DNA of 64,000 nt from Rhyzopertha dominica (GCA_025024175.1 QCXZ01000138.1:3038002-3102001), one strand, 5' to 3'; positions 36,926-49,010 are shown, numbered from the stretch's first letter. Notes: generated from the letters alone by a model not told the origin. Program-made: numbers and translations.

Positions 36926-38145
36926 TGCAAGATGATTCTTTGCTCATCTTAAACCTTGTTTATTCATCAATTGTGCAGTTACTTGATAACAAATTTTGTT
37001 TTATGTGAAAACTTAATATTTATGCACATGTTGAATAATCATTTTTTTCAATTGTGCCCATTTCAATTTATTATGTCGAACAGTTGAACAATTTAGGGAA
37101 TAAGGGCTCGAATGAAACAAAATATGCATATTGCATATATTTTTAAATCTTCAGTTACCTATTTAATTTTTTCCAATTTTTGCAAATGAAATTGCTACTA
37201 TAAGCAAATACGTTGTATAAATGACTATGCTGAACATTAAATACAGTACTATTAACACGTTTTGTAACTAAAGACTTCGGCGCAAAGGACTGGATACCTA
37301 CAAACAACATCTGCATTATTTAGTAGAGCAGTAAATCCACGAATGGCGTTAACCCAATTCCTATGATGACCCATCCACCCTGTATATTAAAGTCGAGAGC
37401 TCGGACCGTTCCAATGTTTGATCGATACGTACCGATTTTATGGGATGCGCGACCGGTTCGCGTGTTCGTCATGCGGATGACAGGAGGGAGCACGGCCCTC
37501 GAACGTCGAAATACTTCCAAGACAAGCAGAACGGTGACGGATCGAGAATGGGTATTTTATGATGTGTCACGAAAGTATTACGGCAGGGGGTTGGGAGAAG
37601 TGAGAAATTTCCGTTTCAGCCGATTTGCACCTACGTGCAGACCTGTTGTGTAATTAGTTTGAGGTGTTAAGCGAAAGAGTTGTAATAAGAGTTTCAGAGC
37701 TTCTCATGATAATTGAACAGTAATTGTAAAGGGCCTTACAAAAGCGCATTTTTTAATCAGACGCAATTTGATGCTGTCATTATGAATCGCCATACGAGAT
37801 AGAGCCACTCATACAGCCATCATGAAACTGAATATTTTATTTTCTAAAGTTGGTATTAGTAAATAAGTTTTCAACAACCTACCGCAATGTTTTCCGATAC
37901 AGTCTGAATCCAATTCTAAGCAGACCAGCTTTAAAAATTGTTACATTTCTTCATAAACGCTTCGCGAATAATGGAATGGAGTTGCATGTTACTGTTACGT
38001 TGTCAACTTAAGCATGTCAGATTAAAATTATCTAAATTTTTTATTTTTATGAAATTTCTCGTATGCGATTCAAGGACGCTCACATTGGGTCATCGTTGAA
38101 AATGGCGTGGTTGGAATTTGACTTGAATCAGACTCTTATGTCTGG
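36926..38145. other. Unassigned DNA with a GC-richer island
   Basis: AT-rich to about 37260, then a CpG-rich island at about 37360-37650 where both strands have frames of 60-100 codons with no recognisable family. Nothing else was supportable. Confidence 0.35.
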
Positions 38146-38305
38146 TATGATGTCCATTGGGAAATGAAATCCTTAAGTTTGAGAAATCATGTCCATTGGC
38201 GGACCGAATCCCTTGAATTTGGACAATGATCACCACTGACAGACTGAACGGCTTAGGTTTGCACAATGATATCCATTGGCGAATTGAACCTATAGGTTTG
38301 CACAA
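38146..38305. repeat. Four-copy 40-bp imperfect tandem repeat
   Basis: Units of 39-41 bp begin near 38146, 38186, 38227 and 38267. They share ATGTCCATTGG-like starts and end in AATTTGNACAA or GGTTTGCACAA. It lies directly upstream of the Gypsy-type fragment. Confidence 0.7.
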
Positions 38306-38308
38306 CAT

Positions 38309-38640
38309 ATGAGCAATACGCAGTGCCTGTCACCATTTTCACCCCAATTCCTTGGTCTGGTCGATTACTTTCAAAATTTCCTTTCACAGTTTGCAAAACG
38401 AACTACACCCCTAAAAAAATTATTACAAAAAGACATATGCATTATAACTATACTGCAGATTTACAATCTTAAGTTACTAACTGGAAGGCGTTCTAATGCT
38501 AATCACTAGCGGTGGCGAAAACCCTGTTCCGCATTTTAGCAAAAAAACCAATGACATTGAAAAAACTACCATTCTGTTGAGCTCCTGAGTTTTGCTGCGG
38601 GCACAGTCGCGAATACTTCAGCTACCCGTCTAAAAGAATA
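38309..38640 (+). pseudogene. LTR-retrotransposon polymerase fragment (RT thumb to RNase H)
   Basis: The 66-codon frame contains FLGLVDYFQNFLSQFAKRTT followed by PLKKLLQKD. This is the Ty3/Gypsy signature FLGLVNYYRRFIPNFAxxTxPLxxLLKKD at the RT-RNase H junction. Downstream, PVPHFSKKTNDIEKTTILLSS (about 38522-38590) corresponds to the PIxYxSRxLxxxExNYSxxExE block that begins the RNase H tether. Integrase and LTRs were not recognised. It is on the opposite strand from, and far from, the Gypsy fragment at 1.7 kb. Confidence 0.65.
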
Positions 38641-40329
38641 GACCGCACTTGTTGATTAAGGATTTATTAGTTGGTTACTGGTTAGAGTGCACATGCCTTG
38701 TCATTATGCAGCTATGAAGTTGAATAAATACCCCCCATGTCAGCTACATTCCCATCTGTTAACAAATTGGCCGAGTGCATTACGTGAGCGAATCAAAGAC
38801 GCTCACATTCAGAATTATTTTTTTAAATACATGCTTATTAAATATAAAGAGCTAGTTTTGTATTTTAATTGATTTATGTGTCAAATAACTGCCAAGAAAT
38901 GAAAATTGGCCATAGTGAAATAAAATATACATAACGGGTAAATCTAAAATTATGATAAAAATGTACAAGATAAATATTTCTTGCTTAAGCAGTAATGTTG
39001 TTCTTACTGTGCAATGAAAGCAAATATTTAATTAAAAACTTGAGCTGCGCTGATTAAATAATAAATAAAGAAGTCTTGCATTGCAACAAACTAGACTAAT
39101 TTGAACAAGCGAAATAACTGAATTTCCAGCGCAAAAGCGAGGCAAGAAATTGGTGACTAAAACACAGTAACATAGTTATCCATGGAGAAACGAGGAGAAC
39201 ACACATTGACAAATTGCGATTTAGTTTACATTTCGTTCTTTGATTATCTTGCCTACCAACGTTTCCAACCTGTATGCGCAAATGAAACAATGTACTCAAT
39301 AAACACTATATATCAGCGGTTCTTACAGGCCGCAAGCACCGCGGAATTACGGCCCTCTAATAAAACACCGCCTGCTCTGATTACACAAAATACTATAAAC
39401 CTGGGAAACAGCTGGCCGCAGCAAAGATTTGCCGCACCGGGTAAGGCAGTTATTTTAGCCCCGTCGATTTGGAAAATGCACAAAGGCAAAGGTGAAATAC
39501 AGGCTTTATCAGTAACGTGAAGGAATAATACAATAATGGTTTGTGCTTTGGTTGTTTGTGGACAATGTCGTCTCATGATGGTCGATATAGCAGAAAGAAA
39601 GAAAGAGGTATGGATGAAACAACAATTTAAATTTTGTGGGGTGGTAAACGACTACAGGAATCGTTATCAAATGAGGAAGTTGCATGAATACTAAATTCTG
39701 GTAAATGGTGTTAGCCGAAAAGAAAATCAAATTTGGATTTATCACAATATCTCGAATTAAAGCCACTCTTCTAAAATGAATCCTGATGTCACATGCCGGA
39801 CGGGTCCGAGCACGGTCAGACTCTTAGTTGCGGAATATCCTATTGCTAGCAAAGACGACTCTTTTCATTTAACTATTGACATTTGTTAATAACTGGCATG
39901 GAAAACGCAAAATTCGTTGGCTAACAACGGAATTATCCACCTAAAATCGCACCAAGCGTGGACGTAGTATTAGAGGCGTAGCTTTAATTTAAATTTCTAA
40001 TTAATATTTTGAGCTTATTTTAGGTCTGGTCGAATTTTTTGTGCCGACATATATCCTCAAATTAAAATCTCTTTCGGGTTAGCACGTTTCTGAAAATTCT
40101 GCAATTCTACATTGTGATGGTGCGATGGCAGGTAGTGAAGCCTATCTAAATAATCAAACAAAAATGGTCATTACCAACACATCGGAATTTCGGTATTATT
40201 GGTAGAAGGTATTTGTATAGTTTTTACGTTTCCAATAAAGTACGCATCTTTGCAGCTGCACGTACTACGTCTGAGACTAGATGTAGAATCACTAGAAAGT
40301 GTTCTTTCTTTTACAAGTAATTCCCGATA
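38641..40329. other. Unassigned DNA
   Basis: A 112-codon frame at 39182-39520 has a mixed composition but no recognisable domain, and its antisense frame is equally open. Nothing else was supportable. Confidence 0.3.
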
Positions 40330-40432
40330 GGTAGCTTGGTGGCTTTGTTATCACGTCAGCTTATTGCTGACCAGAACCAGTTCTACGCCACGCTGTCTGT
40401 CAGTGGACTGAATTAGACCTAAACCTAGTTTC
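40330..40432 (+). repeat. Degenerate copy of the hammerhead-bearing repeat, core lost
   Basis: GTGGCTTTGTTATCACGTCA (40340-40359) corresponds to the right foldback arm. AACCAGTTCTACGCCACGCTG (from 40376) and ATTAGACCTAAACC (40412-40425) correspond to the 5' outer strand of stem I. The sequence then departs from the other copies exactly where CTGATGA would start, so no ribozyme core remains. Confidence 0.65.
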
Positions 40433-40955
40433 AATATCGAGTGGAAGCATTCGAGACAAAGTCAGAAAGATTATCAAATTAGCTTTCGGAACACCCAGAC
40501 ATTGAAAAAGGATAGATTAGATAAAATAAGGTGTTACCTGTCCAAATTGAGAGCAGTTGTAACAAATATAATAAATAGAAGCAATCCATGAATATATATC
40601 TCTCGGTTCTTCAGCACTAAACGGTGATAATACAAACCCTTTGGGATATGGGGGGATACTATTTTATGCATTCCAAGTCTGTCAAAACTATTTGTCTCAA
40701 TAGCAACAAATGACAACCCTGTAAAGGGTAGTGGCTACGACATTATTTTTATTGTCTAAGGTGAAAACAAGAAATATATCGAAAACGAACCTTTTATTGT
40801 GTTTTATGAAAGCCCAAGCAGGATATGTGTCGCCAAGCTTTATGTGTAACAATTTGCCTTCCTTCTCAACAAGATCAATTGAGTTATAAGTTTCCAGCTG
40901 TGTAACGAGTTGTGCATCACCAAAAGCATGAAATCCTATATTACGAGTATTTAGA
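40433..40955. other. Unassigned DNA
   Basis: Nothing recognised; part of it may belong to the LINE fragment that follows. Confidence 0.3.
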
Positions 40956-41205
40956 ATGTTTTGCCTTTGGGCTTTATTTTCAACTGCTGGTGGTTATAAG
41001 GTAAACTTTAGTTTAAGGAGTAAAGAAGCCTTGATAAAATTTTCGGTTACTCTGATATGGTGTCCTGGTCAACACAGTATTACCTACTATGCCTCGTTTT
41101 GGGAAGCTGTGGGCTCCAGGTTCTCAGATTGGGTATCTACTCCTAATGGTTTTTTGCAGGGGATAGCCTGTTTTAGGTGGTACCTGTACACCAAGACCTA
41201 GGTAG
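40956..41205 (+). pseudogene. Possible LINE RNase H fragment
   Basis: In the 81-codon frame, FSVTLIWCPGQHSI resembles the VxLxWVPGHxGI block that ends the RNase H domain of I/R1-type LINEs. It is followed after a gap by VGSRFSDWVSTPNGFLQGI, like the GSxxPFxGPEPxxGI tail. The catalytic Asp and Glu residues upstream were not recognised. The assignment rests on one motif. Confidence 0.3.
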
Positions 41206-42710
41206 AAGATGCGTGCTTTCTAAGTGCCTATGCCACTGGACAGGCTTGTACGAGGTATTTGAGGAGCCCAACGACGACTAGCACTAGACGGTGCTCTAGT
41301 TCGCTAGAGCATGCACACATTTTCAGCTTATTCATACTCTGCAGGTTGCTACTTTACGGGACGTCGGTTATTTGAGGCTGTCCACTAAACGCGCTTTAAT
41401 GCGTCAGCTTTACTTTATGATATAGCCACTATACTTTAATATTCCTTAGCTATGATGATTTTCAAAGCGCCAAATCATTGGTTAGTTTGGTTAGTGAGAA
41501 AATAAGTTGGGCCAAAGCTTCTTAACGATTTCAACTTTTCAACTTGACGATTGCCAATTTTTGGTTTGGAGTATATTTTTTCGGCCTATGCTGTTTCTTT
41601 ATCTCCATCCTTTCAGTTCTGCAAGTTACAAATTCTTTGAGTAGCTTGGCACCATCAGCTAACCTTTTCAATATCTAACAAAATATTTTCTACCGATACT
41701 AACACTGATTAAAAACACTGAATGGTGTACTGATTTGCTACCCTCACGTTCTAAACGCGATGAGTTTGATAAATCACAACGCATAAAACGAAAAAAATGA
41801 GCCGCCATAAAATAACATTAAAGATGACGGGCAACGGAAAGAATTTTGGGAAACACTGTATTACCTAATTCCCATCCTGCAGAGACGCAAGGAGACCGGC
41901 TTAGCTTGGGAATATACGGCGCGAGAGATATCCTGTATTTACGACTCTCGCACAACGCGCGGGGTGTCACCATCTCTTCAGTCGCATCCATATTGGACCC
42001 GACGAAATCGCGGTCTTACTCGCCTCTATTGGTTTGCAAATCTTCTTACTTCGCATTAGAAGCATTACGGCAAATTGAGTATTATCGTCGCTCGGGGAGA
42101 GGCGCTTCTAAAATATTATGTGAATGGGCATTGCGAATGCCTTCCGCGGAGGAACTGGCTGTATAAATTTAAAATCTCTCGTTCGAGTGCGCGTCCTAAA
42201 TGGGGAGATACAGAATAAAGTGGCCCAGGTCATTTTCCTTGGATGTGGCTCGATAGAGGAAGGGATCGGTTGGTCTGAGCATTTTGAGCAAGCAATTGCT
42301 TCTATTTTCACGGACTATGTGGGTTTGTTACTGTAGTGTTCCTACACACTGAGTCAGTTTGATTGGAAGACTCTTTAAGAGACATCTGGTTCTATTTTTC
42401 CTTAATATTTTCCTGTTATTCCTGTGATGTTATACCATTTGCAAAAATTCTAGTATTGCTCTGTTAACTAATACTCATGTACTTCCTCATCATTAAACAA
42501 CAATTCCGACGTTCTTTTCGTAAAGCAGCTAGTATATATTGGCATAAAACCTATGCTACTCTTGTTATTCTTGTGCGGGACATTTTCCTTAAAGCGACAA
42601 AATTATCCCATTTAAACTGCTTATAGCAAACAGAGATGTCATCATTTCTGTATTAAGCCATGGGGGATATGAGACTCATCAAGATAAGTATTATGAAACA
42701 TGACCGTTTG
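41206..42710. other. Unassigned DNA with a GC-richer island
   Basis: The CpG-richer segment at about 41820-42330 has overlapping frames on both strands (for example 41846-42166) with no recognisable family. The rest is AT-rich and featureless. Confidence 0.35.
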
Positions 42711-43010
42711 AAAGTAAGAATTTAGGATGGCAATGTCATCTGTCAGCATTACACTGACATGATGACAAAGCCACCTAGCTGCCTTAACGGGTACTACTTT
42801 GTCATCATGTCAGTGTAATGCTGACAGATGGTATTGCCATCCTAAATTCTTACTTTCATCATACCATTGCTTTGGTATATAAGCAAAACCAGTTCTATGC
42901 CGTGTTGTCTACACTAGACCTAAACTGCACTGATGAGCTGTAATGACAGCGAAATAGTACTATCTGCAGTTGGTTGAGGTGTAGACAGCACAGCATAGAC
43001 ATGCATTTTA
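42711..43010 (+). repeat. Foldback repeat with hammerhead ribozyme, copy 1
   Basis: Left arm 42711-42770 and right arm 42797-42856 are 60 nt each and complementary at 58 positions, with a 26-nt loop. They are followed by a link that itself contains the small palindrome ATACCATTGCTTTGGTAT, then the hammerhead unit to about 43010. The same order (foldback, link, ribozyme, ATGCATTTTAAT) occurs at 57803-58172, so the whole is one mobile or amplified unit. There is no open frame. Arms match the single-arm copies at 19415 and 26843. Confidence 0.85.
42895..42998 (+). ncRNA. Type I hammerhead ribozyme, copy 1 (complete core)
   Basis: The core strands are CTGATGA (42930-42936) and GAAA (42951-42954). 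Stem II is GCTGT/ACAGC (42937-42941, 42946-42950) with loop AATG. Stem III is TAG/CTA (42955-42957, 42960-42962) with a 2-nt loop, followed by T and C at 42963-42964; cleavage is predicted after 42964. The inner part of stem I is AACTGCA (42923-42929) with TGCAGTT (42965-42971). After an internal loop, stem I continues as CTATGCCGTGTTGTCTACAC (42895-42914) with 42979-42998, 18 of 20 positions complementary. An internal loop in stem I facing loop II is the usual arrangement in natural, fast-cleaving hammerheads. The triplet is ATC rather than the commoner GTC, which is allowed (NUH). Confidence 0.9.
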
Positions 43011-43476
43011 ATGACCGTTTGAAGTCACTTCAAGACTATGAATATGGTGGCTGGAGTGATAATAATTAGGTGTCGATAAATGAATAACTGTTAGTGAACA
43101 TAAAAATTAATTATCAGAATTTGATTTGAAATCAAATATAAGATGGGTTGACCAGAAATTATCCAAAGGATAATGCTCATCTGCAATGATTGTTGTATGT
43201 TATATCGTAATCTCAATGGGTTGAGGTCTCCAAAAATATATTTCTACAACTACATTTTTAAGGTACCGCAATTTAAAAACAAAAACAACGGTTTTAAGAC
43301 TGGAATTTATTCTCTTGATACCTTAACTCCCCAACATTTTCTTCCACATCCCACCAACCTGTACAGGGTAAGGCACTTACATTCCGACAAACTTTAATTT
43401 GAATTTCCCGCCATACAATAGTTCCCTAAGCGTTTATGAAGGCCACATACGTCTAGTTTAAAGTTGCAATCTTAAT
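43011..43476. other. Unassigned DNA
   Basis: A 74-codon frame at 43173-43397 has no recognisable family; nothing else was seen. Confidence 0.3.
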
Positions 43477-43935
43477 ATGGTAAAGATGTTGAGGAAAAAT
43501 GCGGAGTACACCCGAAAAACCGCGATAATCGAATTTCACGCTGGCCGATGGGCGACTGAAATAATTGGTCAACTGTGTACGACATTGCCTTTAAATATAA
43601 TGCTACTGAGAAATCTAGGGAAGGTTCCACTAACCCGTCAAGGCAGACTCATTAGAGAAGGCATGATACAATTTCTGGCAATCGTGGAAAGGACTCGTTT
43701 TGTCCACTGTGAGCACAAAAGTTTATTTATGTAATCTGACGAATTTCGTGAAACCGTGATTATCGGATATCGCTGATATGCTCTGGTCTAAAGAGTTCTG
43801 ACCTCCTAATAGCAGGGATTTGATCTTCCTCCACTACTGTTTGGAATGGAACGAAAGAAATTCTACACATCTTCACGCACCGCTGTCAAGGTGAAGTGGC
43901 CGAAATAGACATCCATGTTTTAAAGAATAATTTCA
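43477..43935 (+). pseudogene. Mariner/Tc1-type transposase fossil
   Basis: The 85-codon frame contains RKTAIIEFHAGRWATEIIGQL, the R-x-x-I-I-E-L-H-x-A-G-R-x-x-x-E-I start of a helix-turn-helix. Later, in another frame, LWSKEF, a stop, then PPNSRDLIFLHYCLWN (43780-43850) matches WPPNSPDLNPLDYxxW. The third catalytic Asp is kept at 43817-43819. The region between, which should hold the first two catalytic residues, has largely been deleted: only about 80 bp separates the end of the N-terminal frame from the third block. Confidence 0.5.
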
Positions 43936-44070
43936 CTCTGGATACGTCACAAAACTGATACTAAAAGGACTTTTTTATTTGGTTTTTGCGGAAATTTAAT
44001 GTACTGGCTTTCAGGGCCGAGATTCAAATGATGATGTGACGTCTCCGGACTGGATGACTGGTGGATATCT

Positions 44071-44123
44071 TCTCTTGTTCCAGACGTTTCGTCTACCATT
44101 GTGGCAGGAGTCTTCAGTGGTAA
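44071..44123 (-). ncRNA. Hammerhead-like motif, Penelope-type
   Basis: On the minus strand CTGAAGA (44117-44111) is a permitted core (only the variable seventh position differs), and GAAACGTC (44090-44083) supplies the second core strand, minimal stem III and the cleavage triplet. Stem I can form as CCA/TGG, an internal loop and CTT/AAG. Stem II is poor: only the inner GCCA/TGGT pairs well, and the closing pair is C-C. The CGAAACGTC context matches the motif at 31088-31096, so this is probably a remnant of another Penelope-like terminal region; no coding part was found around it. Confidence 0.45.
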
Positions 44124-47100
44124 GTGGTAGTAGACTTCGTGGTGAACATAATATGGCCATCCAACCCGAAAACTTCACGTCATGGATAAATTTTCTTTAA
44201 AAAAGTCCAATTGGTCTGGATTTGAAAGCCGTAGGTATCCCATATAATCAAAAATCCACCTAATCTCCATAATGACCACCAACACCCAGACCAAATCTAT
44301 TTAATCATCCCCTCATCTTCATCAATCTGCTTAAAGTTCGCATCCCTTCTAACATTCTTAGGATAAATGGTGCAAATGACAGCAAGGAAGGGTCAAGTTC
44401 CTTCAACATTCTTTGTTACAAAACTGAGTTGTTTGTAAAAGATCACTATTATTATAATCTTTGAGACACATACAAATCGTCACTCCCACCATAAATAACA
44501 ATGAATACTAGATCGAATAATAATATGAAAATAACCGAGAACAGTGGGATTAATAAAATTAAACATCCGCTTTGATTAGTCCATTAGGATTCCACTATTC
44601 GAGTTTCGTCCATGTTTAGACTCATTTGGTCGAAATACCGATAAAATTAACCATCACATCACTTCATCGAACCACTGTTATCAATTTGCCAGTCGCAGAT
44701 AGATGCAAAGAAGTTATGCACATTTATCGTATTGGTTCCTACGGGAAAACTAAAATTTACAGAGATTTTGTGAAAGAGATGATTTTCCTTTTCACCAGTC
44801 ATTTCAGAACTTTTGAAAAGCTCTCATGAGAAATACAAAACTAGAATGTAATTTGCTGGTAAAATATGATACTCTATTAATAATGAGCTAATTAACTTAC
44901 TTGCAAATACAGACCGTCACAGATTTCTTGTGATTTTTTGATGGTTTCAGCTAAACGACGTTTTGTTGACTAGTTTGAATTCGCTCCTAAATTGCTCAAA
45001 CGTCAGTGTGCAAAGAATGCTAGAAATTTCCTTACAAGGAAAGTTTGCATTTTAGACAAGCATAGATGCATTGAGATTACTAATAAATTATGCCCTTATC
45101 GATTAAAAAAAATCCGTTCACTTAGATCGTTTTGTGTTCATTTTTATATGTACAAATCACGACACAAATTCCAATTTCAGACGATTCATCCCACGGGTTT
45201 AGAATCTCTGGCCGTAATACAGCATCGGGACAGTCGAAAATCCAACGCAGTAAGAAAGAGATCCGAATGTAAATAGACACATGCGGGCGGACCTTGTCTC
45301 ATCCGTCTAATGACGTTATTCCGTGCTTAATTGTAATTGTGTTAAATTTGCGAAATTAAACCAATGCGGCCCAGAGCTACCCGGCTTAACTTGTTGACGG
45401 TTTTCCGTTTTCAAGCGCTCGCGTTCTCGTGTATCGTAATTAAAAATCTACAAGTCTAATTAATATTGACAGCGGGTTCTCGAGCGCACTTGAGCCGCTC
45501 GTCACCGCATCGGCATTTCTACGTAGCAGAACTTTAAAAGTCGCTTAGTAATGAGTTCTTTGCAGCATTTGCAAACGGCACTCAAGAGGCGAATATCTGT
45601 GCGGATTTTTAAAAATGACCGATGCTACTGAATGTGTATGTCTATATTAAACATGCCAAAAACGTAAATTTCATAATGAATTCTTGATCGCAATTAGGGA
45701 CTCAATACAATCAAATAAATGGATCCAGCGACAAAAATTCCAACGCCGTATCGGACCGAAAGCTAATTTCGGTAACGAACCATCGTATTTTTTAATACTT
45801 TCTAACAAAATTGCGCAAATGACTCACCTTCGGATGCGCTCTCCTCGGAAATGCTACTTTGGGATCAATCTGGAAAAAAGAAAAAGCCATTTAGTGTCAG
45901 AACTTGCATACTATACAATTACAACTGATAAAAAAGCGCGATAGAATACGCGAGTTACCCGATTATGCTCTTAATTTTTTTGTCACCGTAACACGATTGA
46001 GTTTTATACTCCTCAAAATATATCGTTACTTAGTGAGAACAATTAGCATACAAGGTGTTTTATTGAATTAATATTTAAATTCTAATCTTGTGTCGTGTAA
46101 ATTACATAACAAGCTAAGCGTCATAATCAGATGTATGGCTATTCCATTATTGACCCGAGTGCTTGGAATGCCGTAATGTTCGTGGCCGGTAATCCACATG
46201 ATGATGTTATCGTAATGTAATCAGCATTAACTAATGCTCTCGGACTTGCATTAATAGGGAATGAAAAATACTCATACAAATTTAAGTGCAGCTTTCTTTT
46301 GTGGTGATAGAACAAGGAGTCTAGTATTTTTGCATATTTCATACAATTCGCCACAAATATCTGTGCCAATAGTTTCTTGGGTGGAGAAATACGCAATAGA
46401 ACATTCGGGTACACTACTCTTCTCGACTTGGTCTTTTCCGTTCGACCTAGTAAACGGACAGTAAACTGCATGACTGCATGACGTACCTACGTAAAAAGTT
46501 AAGTGTAGACGCACGAGATGCGATCGCATCCACTTTATGTGGCAAGAAGCTGAAAGAAATCTGCTCACTATTGGGCCTGCAAAGGTTTAAGAACGTGCGA
46601 CACGTACAAGTGTTAGTTTGACATTTTCCTTTTATACTAAAAATAAAAATAATATATTTGTGGACAATAATAATTCCATAGGCTGTTATAAGACCAAAAG
46701 GAGAAAATGAATTTTCGGCGGGTGTAAACAAAGACAAACCCTAAGATTCTTATGAAAAACAACGGCTCAGTTATCTACACAATATTAAACAATATCGCCA
46801 AAAAGTTTACCAATAGTTAACATGGATGTATATTCATAATTAAAAAACCAGGTAACGAAAACGGATTTAAACCACACTGATATTTAAATCCTAAAGTAAG
46901 ACCGGTGATTGTCGTAATAAATTAATTTTATAAATCATAAATGAATCTAAAAGAAATTAGTTCCTACCATCGAAGAGTGTTTTTGCTACAGATAATGCTC
47001 CATATAAAGCGCACTATTAGAAAAGAGAGAAAATGAGTTGGCGCGAGTTTTATATTTGTATCAAATTTTTCAACAAACTGTCTCTTCGATTTCCCTAATT

Positions 47101-48920
47101 TATACGGCGGCGGCGGTGCAATAATTCTTCGTTTTTTTTTGCTTCCCATCCACTATTATTCCAATTCAATAATGCCCAGATCTATTCAGTTGGGCGTACC
47201 TGAGGTAGGTTTGGGGATTGTCTCTTTTTGGTACAAAGTTGATGTTGATGGCTTCATACCAGTCTCTTGTGATTCTCACATATGGCACGTAGCAGGATCT
47301 GGTCAAAACATTATTTCATCATCTACATTATGCACGTTTAGAGAGACATCTTTGGATATAGCGCTCTGCGTTTGACTCTTTGCTCCGAAAAGCACCAGTG
47401 TAGGGCTGGGAAATGAAGTTAGCCTAAGAAATAGCACGCCATACCAAAATTTTGTGCTTTTCAATTTAACATCATTAGGGACATTCTCGCAATCTTCTGT
47501 GTAAAAACCATCATTGTCCTTCATCTAACTGCTGAATAATGTGAGATATTTTTCGTCTTCCATCACATTCAACTTGTTGACGAAGTGTACTCGACTCAAT
47601 ACGTTGCAACCTCTCGGAATTCTCTCTAATTGAGCTTCAATGTATTTTGGGGAGCTTCCCTCCTTTTCAGAATAACAAAAATCTTACTTGATAGGATCCT
47701 AAGCACCGTGCTTTGTCCAACATTAAATCATCTGGCTAGTCTTCGCTGACGTTCTAATTTTGTATTTAACCGCGTTTATTAGTCTGGCCTCTCTTAGTTG
47801 GTTGAAAACCTGGCGCCGATGAGTGTGCGATAAGCTGTCGATTTGCTTATGTTTTCATTTCGATTAATATTGACAATGTCGACATTCATCCAACCGGATT
47901 ATAAATACCTCGACGAAGATCAACTTTATAAGACATTATACGCAAAGCAGAAATCAAAAATATTTGCACCGTTTATTTAGATGGCATCAAGGGTGACGTT
48001 TTATTTCAATGGCCTGTTTTGTTACATGCATGTTTGTCACTCAACCCAACCAATGAAGTTTGTCCCAAAACTTTTGAATCATACATTGTCGAGAAGACAG
48101 AATATTGTGGCAATACTCTGAAGGTTGAATTTTATACTAAGACTCCAAAAATTCCATAGGCCACGATGTGTTAAGAGTTTGTCCATATTATTTCTACATT
48201 AATCTAATTGAGTTAGTCTGAGCAGCCATAAGTCAATAGTATGTAGCGGATAGAAAAAGCAATTTCACTTTAAAAACTATTGAAAAGGTGCGAAGAATTC
48301 TTTACATCATTTCTTGCAGACGAGTGGGTATCAAAGTGCCACCATCCCACCATAAACATAAATTTGAAAAACACTTCATTGAGCAAGCTTCTAATAGTCA
48401 TGGACACAATTATTTCAGACATAAACCCTTTTAAAAACGAAACGGGAAAGAAAACAAAAATTTCACTCTCAAGTTTATAGAAGGAAAAAGAGTGCGATTT
48501 AGTTTTCTTGGCAGCTTTATCACATCAATTTCTCTCTACGCTCGGATATAAAAGCAAAGATTATTATTGTATTGTCTACGATGCAACGCCAAAGTTATAT
48601 ACCAAATTCCATAATTGTGGAATTTTGCAATAAAAAGGAGCTGATACTTTCGGTCAATTGGCCCTCGTTATAATAATATCTTTTATAACGGATAGGGGAA
48701 AAGAAAAGAAAGAAAATACATAAAGTGCATTTGAAAAAGGACATAGACCACAGACTTCGCTTATAAGTCGGAAATTCTTACAATAACATCTTCTGTCCCA
48801 AAAAATCTCGAGAATTCCTAAAGTAAGGGCACTTTGTGTATATTTAAATATTGGCGGGTCAGAACAAAGCCTATGTTGCTATTTCAGTTGTCGTTTGCTA
48901 GTTAGTGAATGCAGTCAACA
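44124..48920. other. Long noncoding stretch
   Basis: Frames at 44626-44829, 44992-45276, 45684-45944 and two overlapping minus-strand frames at 46139-46568 have no recognisable family. GC-richer DNA lies near 45280-45600. A weak helix-turn-helix-like reading occurs on the minus strand near 47690-47770 (LARxFNVGQSTVLRIL) without further support. Nothing else was found. Confidence 0.35.
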
Positions 48921-49010
48921 ATGTCCGCGACAATCGTTGATCTCGCTAGTTGCAAAGTGCGAGCAGTGATTCGTTTTTTTGTGTGCACAAGGGTTCTCTA
49001 AAACTGTGAG
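48921..49010 (+). pseudogene. Mariner transposase N-terminal fragment (SETMAR type)
   Basis: From ATG 48921 the frame reads MSATIVDLASCKVRAVIRFF and stops at 48999. The ASCEVRAVIRFLxA pattern is the start of the HTH_48 domain in mariner transposases of many insects. About 26 codons survive; the rest of the element is absent. The DNA continues AT-rich to the MITE at 49221. Confidence 0.45.

Noticed and set aside
39182..39576. 112-codon plus-strand frame and its 87-codon antisense partner
   Set aside because: No recognisable domain, no promoter or splice support, and both strands are equally open.
46139..46568. Overlapping minus-strand frames of 110 and 98 codons
   Set aside because: Two different frames are open over the same DNA and neither resembles a known family; chance openness is the simpler explanation.
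47690..47790. Helix-turn-helix-like reading on the minus strand
   Set aside because: A single block with an internal stop and no neighbouring transposase motif; too weak to call.
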